A stretch of 64,000 nt of DNA from Pelecanus crispus (taxonomy: Eukaryota; Chordata; Aves; Pelecaniformes; Pelecanidae), in NCBI RefSeq assembly GCF_030463565.1, contig NC_134646.1, positions 17,388,001 through 17,452,000 of the forward strand, written 5' to 3'. The translations under genes and the position numbers were made by a program. Below, one piece after another: positions 23,801 through 37,783 of this stretch; the stretch's first letter is position 1, and each line of letters starts with the position of its first letter. Below the pieces are notes generated by a model that saw nothing but the letters and a program-made list of their open reading frames with translations, searched no databases and was not told the origin of the DNA.

Positions 23801-26800
23801 CATAAGCAGGGATTATAATTAAACACATTGGGACTGATTGTGTAGGCTAATAGAACAAGTGATATCCACAGTAGTTATAGTTTTGGGCCAAAGGAGTATA
23901 AGGCCAAGCCCACAGCACGCATAAAGTTAAGGGTACTTAGAAAAGAACCCCACCCTTCAAAAGCAAAATTTGTCAGATGTGCAGCGTATATTTCTCAATG
24001 AAGTACCAACAACACCAGTAGGAAATTCTGAGGCCACCAGCTTAACAACTGAATTCTTATCAGTGATTCTAAGATCGCTTCTTTGGTAGCCCAGTGTGAC
24101 GCAGAAATCCATATAACTTGCTCAGAACATGACCTATTATTTGGGTGTATGTCTCCACGTAGTGATCATACATAAAAGAAATCTAGGGGTAGCACAGGAA
24201 TTGATCGCTGAGTCCTGAAGGCAGAAGTTACCCAAAATGGAACAGGGAAGGGAAGTCCATCAGGAATCTGTTCTCTCCATTTAAAGATTACAGCTTCCTA
24301 GCAGAAAGTGCTTAATGTGCATACCACGGTAGGAGTTAAGGAAGAGATTTTATATTCTAGGTCTTAGTTCAAGATCCACTCTGCCTTTAACTAATGGCTG
24401 TACTTTGAGGGGGTGGGATATATGTTCCCTTAAATGTACAGGCAGCTCCTCCCTCATCTTCAATTTCACATCTCACACCTGCCTTGCTGTTCTGTGGATT
24501 TGTAATACTGTAGAGTACCTAGAGACTCTAGATTTAACAGAATATTTTAGCATGTTCGCTCTCTTTATTTTTCAATCAGCTGAACTCTACAGATAACAAG
24601 GAATTGTTTTGATTGCGCATATCCAGGATTTACCAGTTCTACAGTAATTTCTGAGCAATCCTGTCACTCTCTTAAGGAACACACAAAAGATAACACAGCT
24701 GGAAGAATAACAAAAGTAATATTTTGCCCAGGGATTCAAAAAAAATTTTTCAACAAATCACCATGCACATAAGCACACCTTGCAGCTCATCTCCCTGAAG
24801 AAGAGCAGCACAGCCTGAGAAGCAGTCTACCTAAAAGGATGGGAAGTTAGCCAACACCACGGAACAACAAAAAAGAAACTAATCCTACTTTGTAAACAGC
24901 AAAAATACCACAGGGGAGATGTCTAGAGTTGTTAGGAATGCTTTACCACTAAGTAGATTTTTTTAAGAGATATAAACATTTTAACAAGAATGTAAAACTT
25001 AAGATTTATTTTTTTACCAGTTAGTCTAGATAGAATGTTCTGCTTCAAAAGCAGGGCATTTGTTTTCTTACCTTTCAGGATCTCTTGAATTATAATCTAT
25101 TTTCTCTTGTGTAAAAACTATACATTCCCTTCTATAGCTGCCTAAGCAGGAGGAAAAGACTGTACACATTCATGAAATGGCATGAGACCCTCTGCTACCT
25201 CCACCTTTACTCATCTGGGCAAAGATGAGCAAAATAGCAGAAAAAGCTGTGGTAGGGCAATTCAGAGCAAAAATGTCTTTGATGGTTCTCACACATCCCC
25301 ACATAACCTTTCTTCCTTCCAGAAAAAACACAGTCAGTCTTTCATGCAACCAAAGTGGAAAAAAGATGGTTCTTGGTTGTAGCAAAATTAGGAATGTATT
25401 TCCTGCAAAGAACAACTGAAGAGATGCAGTGTGCCTTCTCTACCCTGGCAGTATCATGAATCTAAGTATAAGGAAAAAACCAAGTGATACGAAAGTTAGC
25501 AGAAGCCCAAACTATCATGTCACCATGATATACTCAATATTGGTCTTGTGCCCTGCATTATAAAGGTTAGACTTGTTCTTTGTTTTCCTGTACTTTTCCT
25601 CTACTCGCTGTCCTTCCCAAAGTTGAGGCTTTTCACTCCTGCAGTGGGAATGGAAGGAATACCTAGAGACAGGCTGTGTTCTCTCTCCTTCACCCTTACA
25701 GCTCTCCCTCTTTCCAGTGAAGTGGTGGAGCACAGCTGAGATACGTATGTGGGATGAGCAACAGTCTGTGGGTGCCAAGCAGGAAATGGATGAGGATTGT
25801 CCTGCAATGCAATTCTCTCTTGGATATGTGGGTTGTAGAAAGAAGAGAAAGGCTTGAGAACACGCAGTGAATTCTTGTCCTATGAAGTTTCGTGGGGACA
25901 GAAGGGTCCCAGCTGAGTCACTGAATCAAAATACCACAATCGAAATACCACAAGCAGGAGACTCAATCCACCCTTCTTCCTAACTAACCAGGGTTACAGA
26001 TCAGAGACAGGAGGAACACTTCAGTCAGAATCATAATTTTTTGTCACTTAATGCAGTCAGCTCAGTGGTACAGACCTTGGACACTTCTGTGTTCAGTCAG
26101 ATTTCACCTGGATTCTAACCAAAACACCAGGTACCCTATTTGGCCCATGCCTTAAAGCAGACAAGGGCATACATAATTGTAGAACACAATTTAAGACAGA
26201 GCTTTACCAAGACAGCTCAATGTCTCCTAGAGGAAACTAGCCTTAAAAAACAAAGAAAAAAACCCCAACCCCCAAATGTGCTGATCTGACAAAAACAGAG
26301 CAACTTCTCTTGTCTTTCATCCTGGACTATGTTGCAAGGAAAGGAAATCACCCCAGAATACACTGATTTTGTAACTCCTACTCCACAGTTAAGAGATGCT
26401 GGTCAGTTATACAACTAGATATTATCTATACAAACAGAAATCTGCTGGTTTGGTCCCTTTCTCCATTAGTGCACAAGTATAACAGAAGTCATGGAATAAA
26501 GAAGGTATTTCTATTTGTCCTGCTGAAGACAGAGCAGAAATTCTGACTGCCAGGGTTGTGCCAGAGTTGTTCCATCAGTATCACTGAATATTTAAATGCC
26601 ATGAAACTCAGGAGAGTTTCCTGCATGGGGGCAGCATGAGGGGTAAGCACAATCTGTATGAAACACATTTCAGTTTCTGGGAAACAGATCGTGTGTGTCA
26701 TCACAACGAGTGGATATAGGAAGAGGAAGGCTCTAGAGCACTAGGATGAGAGCAGAGCAGCAAAGAGCAGGTATGAAACCTTTGCTTTCATCCTCAATGC

Positions 26801-29800
26801 CATGCGGCAGAGAGAGAGGACCTCCTGATATGTGGTTGTTGAACCAAAGCAGTTTTTATAGAGTAGCTCAGAGCCAGTTCATATCTAGCACCTAACCCAG
26901 TCCATCTATTTTGGGCTGAGCTCCAGGGTCATCATCTGCCTGTAAACACACGGTATCAGCCTAGTGTTAGATAAACACTGTGGATGCACATGAGCATGTA
27001 CTGGTGAATACTCATGTGGTTGGATTATAACATTCTCTCTTTTAGACTATATCTAAATTGCTTGGGATGCACAGCGGGACTTTATCTATGTTTTGTACAT
27101 CAGCTGGCATACTAATGGGGGTTAGAAAATAGTAACAGCAGTAGAATAAAATCAACTGAGTGACATTTAAAAATCATTGCAAAGGAATGTTCTCAGCACT
27201 GCTGTCTTGTTTGTTTCAAGCTGCAGCGTCAGGGCAGAGGCCATATAAAGCAGCAGAGAAGAGGGGATGCTCAAGGAAGCTGTGGCTGTCTGGTCACTTT
27301 GCTAGGTTTTTAAGACCGATGGTAGAACCTTGAAATCTTGGTTTCTGATTTCAGTGTAAAAATATGCTGTTGACTACACTTTTTTCTTGCTCAGGAATTG
27401 CACCACAGTTGAACTGTATGAAATACTCCTAAGTTGCAAACTGCACAAGGGGAAAAGTACATTTCCTTTGCCGCATGCCTTATTTTGAAACCTCAGAGAT
27501 TTTGTGAGTGGGTTTGCAAAAGCACAATCCATTTGACCAACTCATGGAGAACTGGGATACAAGTTGGGGTAATCAGCCTGATTCCTCCTATCCTTGTGCC
27601 TTGAGAGAAAATGTAATCTAAAATTTTACACTCATTTCGTTTGGATATTAAAACATGCAAAAGCACTGGAAGAGCAGAGCCAGTAGTTCCAGTTCTTATA
27701 TTGTACCTAAGCAAATCAGGACTAATTCAATTAAATTCCTGGGCCCATTTTTTTATACAAAATAAATGTTTTATTTCCCTGTGAAATAACTCTGAAGTTT
27801 CTGTACCCTGCTAGGGCAGAACAGAGGGAAATGGACTTGTTTTGATGTAAAATTAGTAAAACCAAAGACAGGATGCTGACTAAAAATATCTACAGAAGAA
27901 AAAACTAGCACCTGATCCAAGGGGAAGTAATGAATGCATAGCTGATGTGGAATGATAATGGAGTATACCCACAGAAATGATTGCAAAGTTAATCTTAAAA
28001 ATCAAATAACTTAATTCTGATCCAAGTGATCTTGATTAAAATCAACTTGAAAAGAATGTCTAATGATTTGGTACTGATGTTACTTCAATTAGTGGAAAAG
28101 TGTAAGAAACAAAAGGAATAAAATACTTTTAATCTTAAAAAAGGAGAGCTTCCTGGGGTGTGCAGAAGATGTGTACATGCTGGAACCACGATAAAGCTTC
28201 CCCTGCAAGGAGTAATGAGTTAGTGAACCTTTTTCAAGTACAACACTTTTCTTTTTGAAGCTAATATTTGCCTTGTAGTAACAGAGTTTCACAGTCACTA
28301 CAAAGTGCTTGTTCATTTCTATGGCTCGGTATACGCTGCAGCCACAGTCAGTGCACATAAATGAATAGGTGGCTATCTTTCAGTTGCCTTTTAAAGTGTG
28401 ATCTATAATGATAAATCAGTTTTGGGACTCTGGCTGGCACAGGGCATTGACAAAAGTCTGCTAGGGCCTATTTGCCCTGGCAGTGCCATTTATAATTTAG
28501 CCTTCACCCAGTGGTGCCTTGAGAACTGTTCCGATTTTACCCAAACCCAGACAAGAGTCTGGAGCTGAAATTTCACGTGACTACAACTGGTTGGAGAATT
28601 ACCATGGATTCAGATTGCCCCTTCTTTTTCCAACATTTTTTCTGTATCCGCAACGTAAACTAAAGCCTCATGCAAGAGTTCTAGAGAAAAGCCAAAAATA
28701 TGCCCTGCGAACATTTGTTATAATATTGCAAATCCTCCTGGAGCTTTCAATGTATTTCATTCAGTCAAAAAATACATATAACATCAGAGGAACTAATCAA
28801 CAGCTTGCAGGTATAATCTCATTACCTTTGTTACTGAAGGTACTGACAATAGTTGACTCACCAATCCTAGTGATCCATTCCCTAGCCTTCTGGCACAAGG
28901 GGGATCTGCTTTCATCATCAAGTATGATTGTCATAAACTGGAATACCATTGCAAAGGTGCTCACATTTTCTCTGCTGTGATCTTGGTGGTAAATAAGATA
29001 CCCAGCCCTCCTTGAAGAAGGCAAGAGTTCTCAATATGCCAGAAAACATGCAGCAACATATAGTAGCAGAACAAGAGCAAGTGGAACCACATTTATATGA
29101 TATTCTAACACTCTCAAGAAATAGGGAGTAGACAAACTTGGATTGATGCTATAGCTTATGTTGAGAAATCTCATTCTAATATTCAGTGGAAGAGGAAAAA
29201 TAATCCAGTAAAAAATATAATGCCTAACAGGTAACGCCTTTCCTTTTAATGAGCAGTCACACACATAAGTTTGTGTCATAGTATTAACACCCAGTTGTCT
29301 GAAAGCTAATATCTGTCTTGAAATACAAGTAATCAAACAGCAATATGAATATGGTACTAGAGAGACATAGGCAGCATGTAGTACATAGCTGCTTCCAGCA
29401 TTTCTGAGGTATTATTTGGGGAAAAAAAAGCACAAGTAAATTAGCATTGTGATGAATGGCTATAAAAAAGAGGGGATGTGAAAAAGCCAGATTAGGACTG
29501 ACTATAAAGACAAGATGAATGCCTACAAATCTGGCATTCTGTGATAAGCATCCTGTACTCTACAGCAAAGCGCTCTGAAGAACTCATGCTGTGAAAAAAC
29601 AAAAAGGTAACTGCTACCTTAACTGAGATAAAGACAGATGTGAATTTTAACTCCCAAGAGTTAAGATTTATATTGTTAAAGGTAGTGATAATCAGTACGT
29701 TTCAATTTAATAGTAATTTAAATAGAAATAAAATGTTTACTTTGAATACTACAGTCCTGAGCTATAACCAAAATTTGTTTTTCTAATTCTGCAGACAGAA

Positions 29801-30423
29801 TCCACCCACTCTTACTAGATGAGTGTGTTCCAGAGCCTAAGCTTGTACTGAAAAAATTTTCTAGTCCTTATAGTTGCAAAGTTAACTGTCAAAACGTGAA
29901 CTGACTGTAAGCAAAGAAGTCTGCCCAAGTATGACGATGGCCTGGCAGAACAGGTCTGCAAGAAAGTAAACTCTGAAAACAATTCAAATTTCTATTGATT
30001 TAATCATGTTCCAAACAGTATAATCTTTGTTGAGTTTTAACTGTAAAAATGTTAAAAATACATGATTAATAGGTTGTGTTTATCATTGAAAGAACACAAG
30101 TAATTTCTGCATGTAGAATGCAATGGCGTCAGTCCTTGCACATTTGTGCAGATGAAAGCATGGTTCCTTGTTCTCTCTTTTCCATTTTACACTCTTGCCC
30201 AGGGACAACTAGACTGTGGCACATCACACATACTCTATTTATTGGAGATGCTTGTTGTGCCACCAGTTTATCTCCATCTCAAGCACTTGAAAATAAAACT
30301 GTTGTGAAGTTTAAATGTATTTTAGTTCCATAAAATACTGGTTACAGACCAGTCCCAGGTCTGGATCTGACTGTCTTCAAAAAGTCAGCAAAATTAGGTT
30401 TGAGAAGCTTTCAGAAGCTTGGG

Positions 30424-30470
30424 TTTGGCTTATAATTTTTGTTGGCTTATAATTGTTTGGCTTATAATTG
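30424..30470 (+). repeat. Tandem repeat, three units of 15-17 bp
   Basis: Three adjacent copies of TTGGCTTATAATTKTT at 30424, 30441 and 30456. The last two are nearly identical; the first is two bases longer in its T run. Confidence 0.9.
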
Positions 30471-30789
30471 TTACGCCACAGTGTAACATTTGCTGTCTTC
30501 CTCTGAAGCAAATAAAAACATCTCCAAATTTAGATGGTACCATCAAAATATTCTGTGTTCTAGCCTTTGTTCAGTAAGGCTTAATGTAAATCCAATGACT
30601 GCACAGTAGCAATAATTATATCCAGTAAGACAATTATTATTACTGCCTTTAAAAATGTGCCCCCTGTTCATATAAGGGATACAACATCCACTATGATGCT
30701 GACAAAGTTACACATCTGGCTCAAGCATTTGATATTTTCATTTCAAGTCTAATGCTTTCTATTACACAACCACTTTAGCAGAAGTTGGT

Positions 30790-30935
30790 AAGAGCATAAG
30801 AACTGCTGGGCTGAATCACACAAAGAACTCCTCTTATTCAGTATCCTACCCCTGACAAAGGCTCAGCAGCAGAGACTTAGGGAAGGAGATTAAAAAACCA
30901 GTAGTGCAAGAGTGACTCTTTCCCTTCTGAGTAAT
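30790..30935 (-). mobile_element. Ancient CR1-family LINE 3' fragment
   Basis: GAGCATAAGAACTGCTGGGC, then TTCAGTATCCTACCCCTGAC, then GCAGAGACTTAGGGAAGGAG follow the order of the 3' end (reverse-complement view) of old reptile-type CR1 elements, whose forms read roughly 'TACTGGGTCAGACC ... CAGTATCCTGT ... GGGAAGG'. It resembles the start of the old element at 57290. Family assignment is from memory of the consensus, not a search. Confidence 0.5.
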
Positions 30936-31684
30936 TTTGTACATATACTTGTTCAAAGCTTTAACAGTTACAGCTAGAAAGATTACTGTTTACATGCTAA
31001 TTATTCACAACTATTCACTGAATCAATGTATTCATATTTGTTCTGTAAATGCCTCCTTGGAAATACTAATCTAAACCCCAGCCACTCATTCACGTTTTTC
31101 TAAATGGATGCTTTTCTGTTGCCTTGTAGTACAGCCCACATGTATGTATGATGATAGTCTTTTAAAACACAAGATGGAACAAATTATGTATGTACAATAT
31201 TTTCTCCACACACTTAAGAATCTGGCAGCGAATATTGTAATGAGCTACATAGTGGTACATTTACAATGACCAGAATCTACTTGCATGCAGCATGAGAATT
31301 TGGCTCTGAGGTATTTCATTATGAACTGTGCGTTACGCTTTGACTGCTTGGTTCTGGGACATGGTAACTGCAAGCATTTATGACAGGGTTGAGTTAGATT
31401 TTCATTATTCAATACTGCTGGCTGAATCACAATAATAAAAAATCTTTTAACAATGCAGGTTACTATTACAACAGCTCAAGGTCAACACCTAAGTTTAAAC
31501 TTTCACCCTCTGTGCTTCTATAGTAGCAGTTACTTCCCAGATTCACTCAGTACTAAGGATATGCTTCAGGTATGGAGAATTCAAGGTTACAATGGCTGTG
31601 TCTAAGACAAGAAATAATTACAATTGTTACATACTTGCTAAGTTACTGTTTAAATGTTCTGATTACTTTATACCTTCTTTTTAG

Positions 31685-31812
31685 CTCCTTGCTCAGAAGT
31701 GGCCTTTTGGAGATTCTGAATTTGGACAGTTTCTTTGCAAATTCCTTCCCTTTATACAGAAGGCATCTGTGGGAATCACAGTACTTAATCTCTGTGCCCT
31801 TAGTGTGGACAG
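31685..31812 (+). CDS. EDNRA: EDNRA exon 3: ECL1 and TM3 up to the DRY motif
   Basis: Codes residues 135-176 plus two bases of R177. The acceptor is TTCTTTTTAG at 31684 and the donor GGACAG|GTACAG (phase 2). It contains the ECL1 tryptophan (W140 in AQKWPF), C152 that pairs with C233 in ECL2, and the TM3 ligand-contact lysine K160 in IQKASVG. TM3 ends at the DRY motif, which is split by intron 3. The exon is 128 bp, so skipping it alone would shift the frame. Confidence 0.97.
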
Positions 31813-33434
31813 GTACAGTATGTTTCACTCTTTTGACAGACACTGTTCTTGCCTTTGCAGTTTTCCTAAAACTGGGAGCACTCAGTATGGTTGTCTTAGC
31901 AGGCAGACTACAGTATAGATATAACTAATATTCTGTTTTTTGGTATCCTGCACCACATCTGTGGCTCAAGGTATAATATGAAGCTATTGGACTAATTAAC
32001 TTTACAGGTTTTTCAAAGGTATTTAAAAGCTCTAGTAAAGCATTAGTTCAATTTCCTTTACCAGACAAAAATTTATCGGGATTTGACTCAGTATTCAGAC
32101 TTCTTTCTTTCATATGACCTCATGTTTGTTTTGTATTTGAACAGGGTCATAAAAATAATTTCTTCAATTTCCTGCCTATGGACCATAATTACAGTGTTTA
32201 TTTTGATAACTTTTATAACTAATTGAGTTTTATTGAAAAACACATTGGAAACTTGCTTGGATTGTTTGAAAATTAATGCCTCTGTTAAAAGTGCTTGGGA
32301 AGGTACATAACCTTTTTGATAGAACAACAGCTAAGATGCTTTTGAATATTATTCTTTTATGCTTTTTTTCTTCATACATATAGGGCAATAGCAGATGAAG
32401 ACTTCACTTGTGTAAAAGCTATTTTTATTGGTCTTGAGTTTACTTGATCATGTTCTAGTCCAAAATAACAGTAATTCTGATACAGAAAGTACTGATAAAT
32501 AAAATGCATTATGTGTATTAGTACAGCAATGCCAAGGTAAAAGAAGCTTTAAAATTAATCCTGGTTTGATTTTACATAAACAGTTGATGTACAAGATTTG
32601 CAACGGATGAGTAACTTAGTAGTATCCATACCTGAAATACAGTTCCTTATTACATTAGTAACTTGTTAGCTGAAGCCAGAAACAAAAAAAAATGTAAACA
32701 GGCAAGTATTCTATTTCCATTTTTGAGTCTGAGAACTATAAAAAGAATTCTGTTTCTCAAACAATATCTGCCCAGCATAAAATACAATCCCATGGACTTC
32801 TTTAAGGAATAAATCGTAGATCAAGCACATATGAAACAGAGAGTTTGTTAGATAAGTTTTCACCAATGTGGTTTCACTAGATTTAGTGAAATCTAGTAGG
32901 CTGTTACACACACTTTCATAAATTGGAAGCTACCTCTTTATATATGCAAATATATATTTTTACAAGCACTGATTTCCTAATCCTCACAACCACCAAATGC
33001 TGTTTCCATTTGAGTATAAAGTCTTGTATGGGATCAGACTCAGACTATTTAATTTCCTCCCCCAGTTTACATGTTTTGCCAAGGACATATTCTTTATCAT
33101 CTGGTGCTACTCTAGTAAATGGTTGCAGAGAATGTGTGTTAGAAAACAGATGTATACAGCCAGATTCTGATATTGGCTAACATGAATTGAATCTAGGTTA
33201 AATCACCATGAAATCAGGACCTGAGAGCACCTTCAACAACTTAGGTTGGGCACTGGAAGCGGCACAGTCACATTAATACAAAATTCCACATCAGATAATG
33301 TTTGCTTTTTAGTATGGAAAATGAGTAAATATGGAACTGTGTGCTGTCACAGCTGGACTGTTTCTGTTCTACAGGCGAGTTAGTTTTCAGGAGCTTTTTT
33401 AAGAAAATATCTCATTTATAGTTATTTAGGGTGT

Positions 33435-33444
33435 CCATATATGG
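33435..33444. promoter_or_regulatory. CArG box (CCATATATGG)
   Basis: A perfect match to CC(A/T)6GG, the binding site of SRF. Close by are a MEF2-like TCATTTATAG (about 33413-33422) and a TEAD/MCAT-like GCATTCT (33449-33455). About five CArG matches are expected by chance in 64 kb of this composition, so the cluster and not the single site is the argument for an intronic muscle element. Confidence 0.3.
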
Positions 33445-36039
33445 AATTGCATTCTACGAAGTAGAAAAAGATAGAGTCAATTGGTATAATGAATTCAGAG
33501 CTCCAGAGCTTTGATAATTGTTGACTCTCTGTCCCTCTTACAGACCACAGCCTTAATTCAGAACAAGATTTGGTTTTTTTCCTACCAGGACTCTTCTCTG
33601 TGCTAACTACTTCCTATTGTGAAACTCCACTCATTACTACTGCCCCTGGCACAAAGTGACTTGCACTGACAGTGTATTAAGGTTTAACTGTGCATGCCCA
33701 AGGGGAACAATGTCCACTCACACTTGGAGAGGGTTTTAAGAGGCTGACAAAACCACCAAACCAGCCACTCACCCTTCAGAAGCAGCTCACTTTTGTTTCA
33801 GATGACCCCCAGGCATTTTTAAAATCTAGGTCATGATGGTGACCATAGTCTGACTCTTTTTCTAAACAGTGCCTGACTGTGACTAAGAGGAAGGATATTT
33901 CCCTTCCTGAACTTTTACTCTTGCTTATGTCTTGGGCATAATGATTTTGATGAAGAAATGGTTTCAAGAAGAAGAGTGAAGATATGGATCTCATTTAATA
34001 TGTATACACACTCTTCTTGCCTCCTCTGCATACCATCTGGCCCAACTTTCAGTAAGTGTATTAGATAAGTCAAGATTTTACCACTAAAACAAAGCTCTAA
34101 GAGCTTTATTGTATTAAGAGCTTTGCAGTCAACACATTTCTGGCTATCTTTAAAATGAGTAACAGCTGTGATCTCTCCCAATGAAGAGGAACAGATCGTA
34201 TCAGCAACAGTAGGGTCATTTAGGAACTGTTCTGACACAAATCTTGACAGTGACTGCTTCTTACGTCCTTGATCAAGTCTCTTATCTTTTCTGTATTGCT
34301 TTTCCCCCTTATAAATGGCTGATGACACTCACAGAAGAGAAATATGTTTTTCTAGTGGGCCATTTGAACAACTAATTTTCTAATGCAGTCAAAAGGAATG
34401 GGGAAACAAAAGCACCTACTCTGTAAGACAGCAGGCATAGGGGACTGGTAGTTCACAGACAAGCTATAGCCCATTATTTAATTTTCATATAATCCTTGAT
34501 TTAACTTCATAAGGCACAATACATTTTCTTTTTTAATTCTTATTAGATACCACTATGGTAAAATTCATCCAAATTGTTCCAAAACCAAATCTGGGCCACA
34601 GCAAAAACCACAACCATGCTGCATTAATGAGACCAACACTGGAAGGCTAACTAGAGTTCCAGAATTATTCTTTACCAAAGAATGACGAATCACAGAGAGA
34701 AGAGTGTAGAAAAGCATCAGAAATTATTCAGTGGCCTTACAGATCTCAATTTGTTGCTTATCAAAAACAACACTTAAGAAGCTACTTAAATATAATATCC
34801 AAATACTGAAATACAGATGATGTATCAGATATCCATGGGATCTTTAGCTTAGCAAAGAAAGATATAATAAGAACCTAGAGAACAAGGTGTCAGCCAGACA
34901 AATTCCAAATGAAAATAGGGTAGATATTTTTAACAATGAGGGTGATTAACCACAAGAAGAAACAGGGAAAGGTGAAGGTGTCCTGCTCTTAATGTTCTCA
35001 GATCAAGACAGGAGATCCTTCTGAAAAAAATGCTTTAAGCAAGTTATAACTAGATAGGAGTGCAAAATATTTAATTGTATGTATGCATACTTCATGTTGT
35101 AATGATCTCTTGTCCTTAAATACTGTGCATCTTTAAATATAAGTAGCAGGAGGGACTGCAGAGTCCATGAAAAGCAAGTTGGAATAAATAGCTAAGCATG
35201 GGAGAAGAGGGAGGAGAAGAAAACAGAGGAGAGACAGCAACTGAAGGGCACAATATACTAAAGTTGACAGCACATGCATGAGCAGTAGAAAATGAAAAGG
35301 GGAGGGAGAAGAGCTACAACATTAAACAGAGAAAAGGAAATAACCTGGAAAAGAACTTAGTATTTTAGACAAGGTTGGAGGCAAAGGGAAGCAAACAGAA
35401 AAAAGAAAGTAAGACAAAACACACGCACACAGATTTTAGATTGGGGAACTAAATGTAATGCACGATGCATGTATTTTGTGTAAATTCCTTGACAGACACC
35501 CTATCAGGATGCCTTTCAAAGATGTTTTTATTTTTAACCTGCAAGTCCAAAATGTAGTTTGCTTTAGTATGTTCAAAATCTTTATACAAACATTTCTGTT
35601 AAAATGATGTACTGAGAACCTGTCCGTAGTACACCTGTGACTATGCTGTGTATGGTATTGCTATAGATATTAAAGCAAAAGCTTCTAGTCTGTTTAGTGC
35701 AAGCATGATGGCACACAAGGCTCTGACACCTTCCAGTCATGTTCTGTAATAATGCTTTCTGAAGTTTTTGTGAGGGGCTTACAGGCTGATCTTGCATTCA
35801 TGCATCTTCTTTCCTCTAACATTGAGGCTACAAGGATTTAATTCACAAGTCTTCCATCCTGTTAATAAGTACACTTCCAAACGAAAAGGGGGTGTGATAC
35901 AGGAAATCAGAAGAAATGCTGTGTGTGTGAATCCCAAATCAGTGTCTTGGTTAGAGGAGGGGTGAGGATGCCTTTTAATAACTCCAAATTTTACTGACCT
36001 TTATAGCCTCGGTTCTATATCCCTTAACTAATGCTTTTT

Positions 36040-36310
36040 CCCATCAGAAGCTCTTCATTCCTTCCATCTCAGAAATTCAAAATCCAATAATTCCCAGTAC
36101 ACTCAAAGCATCCTAAGCCAGAGTTGTCAGCTACTCTTTTCCTTAAACCCTTGTTATCCCTGAGCCTTCCAGCCCATGCCAAAATTCTGTATTCCTTCCA
36201 ATCACCTACCATCCCACCCTAATCCTTCCACAACCTAATCCTCCAACCTAAAGCTTTCCCATCTAAAATCCCCTGCTCCTTCCTTCCTTTGCCAAAGCTC
36301 ACTCATCCCT
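36040..36310 (+). repeat. Pyrimidine-rich low-complexity region
   Basis: Dominated by CCTTCC, ATCCCACC and TTCCTTCC strings with few G. Probably an old expanded CT tract; no coding signal. Confidence 0.6.
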
Positions 36311-37783
36311 GCAACTCAGATTTTGTAACTACATACTTACAAATTGTATCCTCCTGGTCTGCTGAGGGTATGTCCTTTCCCCACACCTTTCACCTTCCTC
36401 ATGCCTGCTGGTATGCCCTTTTGTACTCCAGTTAGCTGCTGTCATCAGCTAAAATTACCACCTCATTTGCTTTTCTCTGAAAAAGGTTAACCCTGGCTCA
36501 TGCCTTGGAAAGGTGAATAGAGGTGGCAGCTGCATAGATCCAAATGTATCTGCCAGGACTCAAGGCGGCAGAAAATGAGGGCATGTCTGAGGAAGAAAAG
36601 AATACTTGCCATAGTCAGAACAGTAAAATGACACAGCTCCTTACAATTTATAATCTGCTTCAGCGATTTCTTATTCTGACATTTTTTAAAGCAGATGAAC
36701 AACCTTTCTTGACTTTTTTTCTCCTCAGCTAAAGAAGGCTATTTCATCAGTGGATGCCATGATATATCCATGTAGCACTGTAATTCCAAATGGGAAGGTG
36801 CTATTATTTGGGGGAAGTAAAATAAGCAGTTTAGAAACCGTTACATCACCAATGACAGAAAGCTCTCCAGCATGTATTTCAGATTATTACGAGATCAAAA
36901 ATAATATTTGTTCTTTGCATAATTTTCAGAGAGAAGGTAAAGAGAGGAAGAGGAAAAGGGAGAAATGCATGGGCTGTATTTGACACCTCTTTAAGAGTTC
37001 TTGCATTTTACCAAGATTACATTTATGAGACGCATACACATAGGAAAGCAGGTTTCAATAATTCCACTTTTTACATAGAAACTTGCTGTCTAAGGGATAA
37101 AGTAGTGGGAAAATATGTTGGGTTTAGCATGTACAGATGACTTAGCCATGCGCTTCAGTTTCTCATCAGAAAGGTGATGCAGACGCTGAGATAGCTGTCA
37201 GACAGTCCTAACTAGCACTCAGTTGTAGTCTAAGGCAAATACAGAATATGCTAAATGAACCCAATATTTTTAAAATGGAATAGTGTAAATAGAACAAATG
37301 CATTTTCATTTCATCAGGAGTATTTTCACAGTATTTCATTGCATGGAAGCTGACAACTTCAGATAGTACTGCTGTTACAGCTGAGGCAGCTGAAGGAGAT
37401 AGCTGTTTTGTATCTATTAGAATGGCTTGCGTGCCTGGAAGCTCTTTTTCTTCTGTTACGTCAGTTGATCTAGTGAAAGATATAGTCTGTCCTCACAAAC
37501 CTTGCCCACTTTAATTAGAAATCATTAGTGTAGTCCACATAGCAGAATTCCATGCAATCCCGTGCCTAAGCAACACAGTTACAGCCATGTCTCTGCTATC
37601 CACCCCTTGATACGCTCTGCTGTGGCTTGAGAGCTGGCAGAGGCCCTGGAACAGGCGGAAAAAACAAGCAATGCAAGTCTAAGACGTCAGCTTTAGGATT
37701 TTACTTAATATATAAAATGGAACCAAGATCTTTGAATTTAAGGAAGAAACTGAAGGTTGGAAACTAATGCCTGTCTCTTTCAG

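Larger units (their letters stand above)
18979..31684 (+). other. EDNRA: EDNRA intron 2
   Basis: At 12.7 kb this is the largest intron. It contains an AT microsatellite (23744-23800), a 15-17 bp tandem repeat (30424-30470), an ancient CR1 piece (about 30790-30935) and a ZNF143-like motif (20620-20645). The 153-codon frame at 28519-28980 matches nothing I know. The rest is AT-rich and otherwise featureless to me. Confidence 0.75.
31813..37783 (+). other. EDNRA: EDNRA intron 3
   Basis: 6.0 kb, no exon seen. It holds a perfect palindromic CArG box at 33435-33444, a purine-rich patch near 35.2 kb and a pyrimidine-rich patch at 36.04-36.31 kb. Confidence 0.75.

Noticed and set aside
28519-28980. 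153-codon plus-strand frame in intron 2
   Set aside because: No recognised domain, codon use like the surrounding DNA, and a length near what chance allows in a window of this size.
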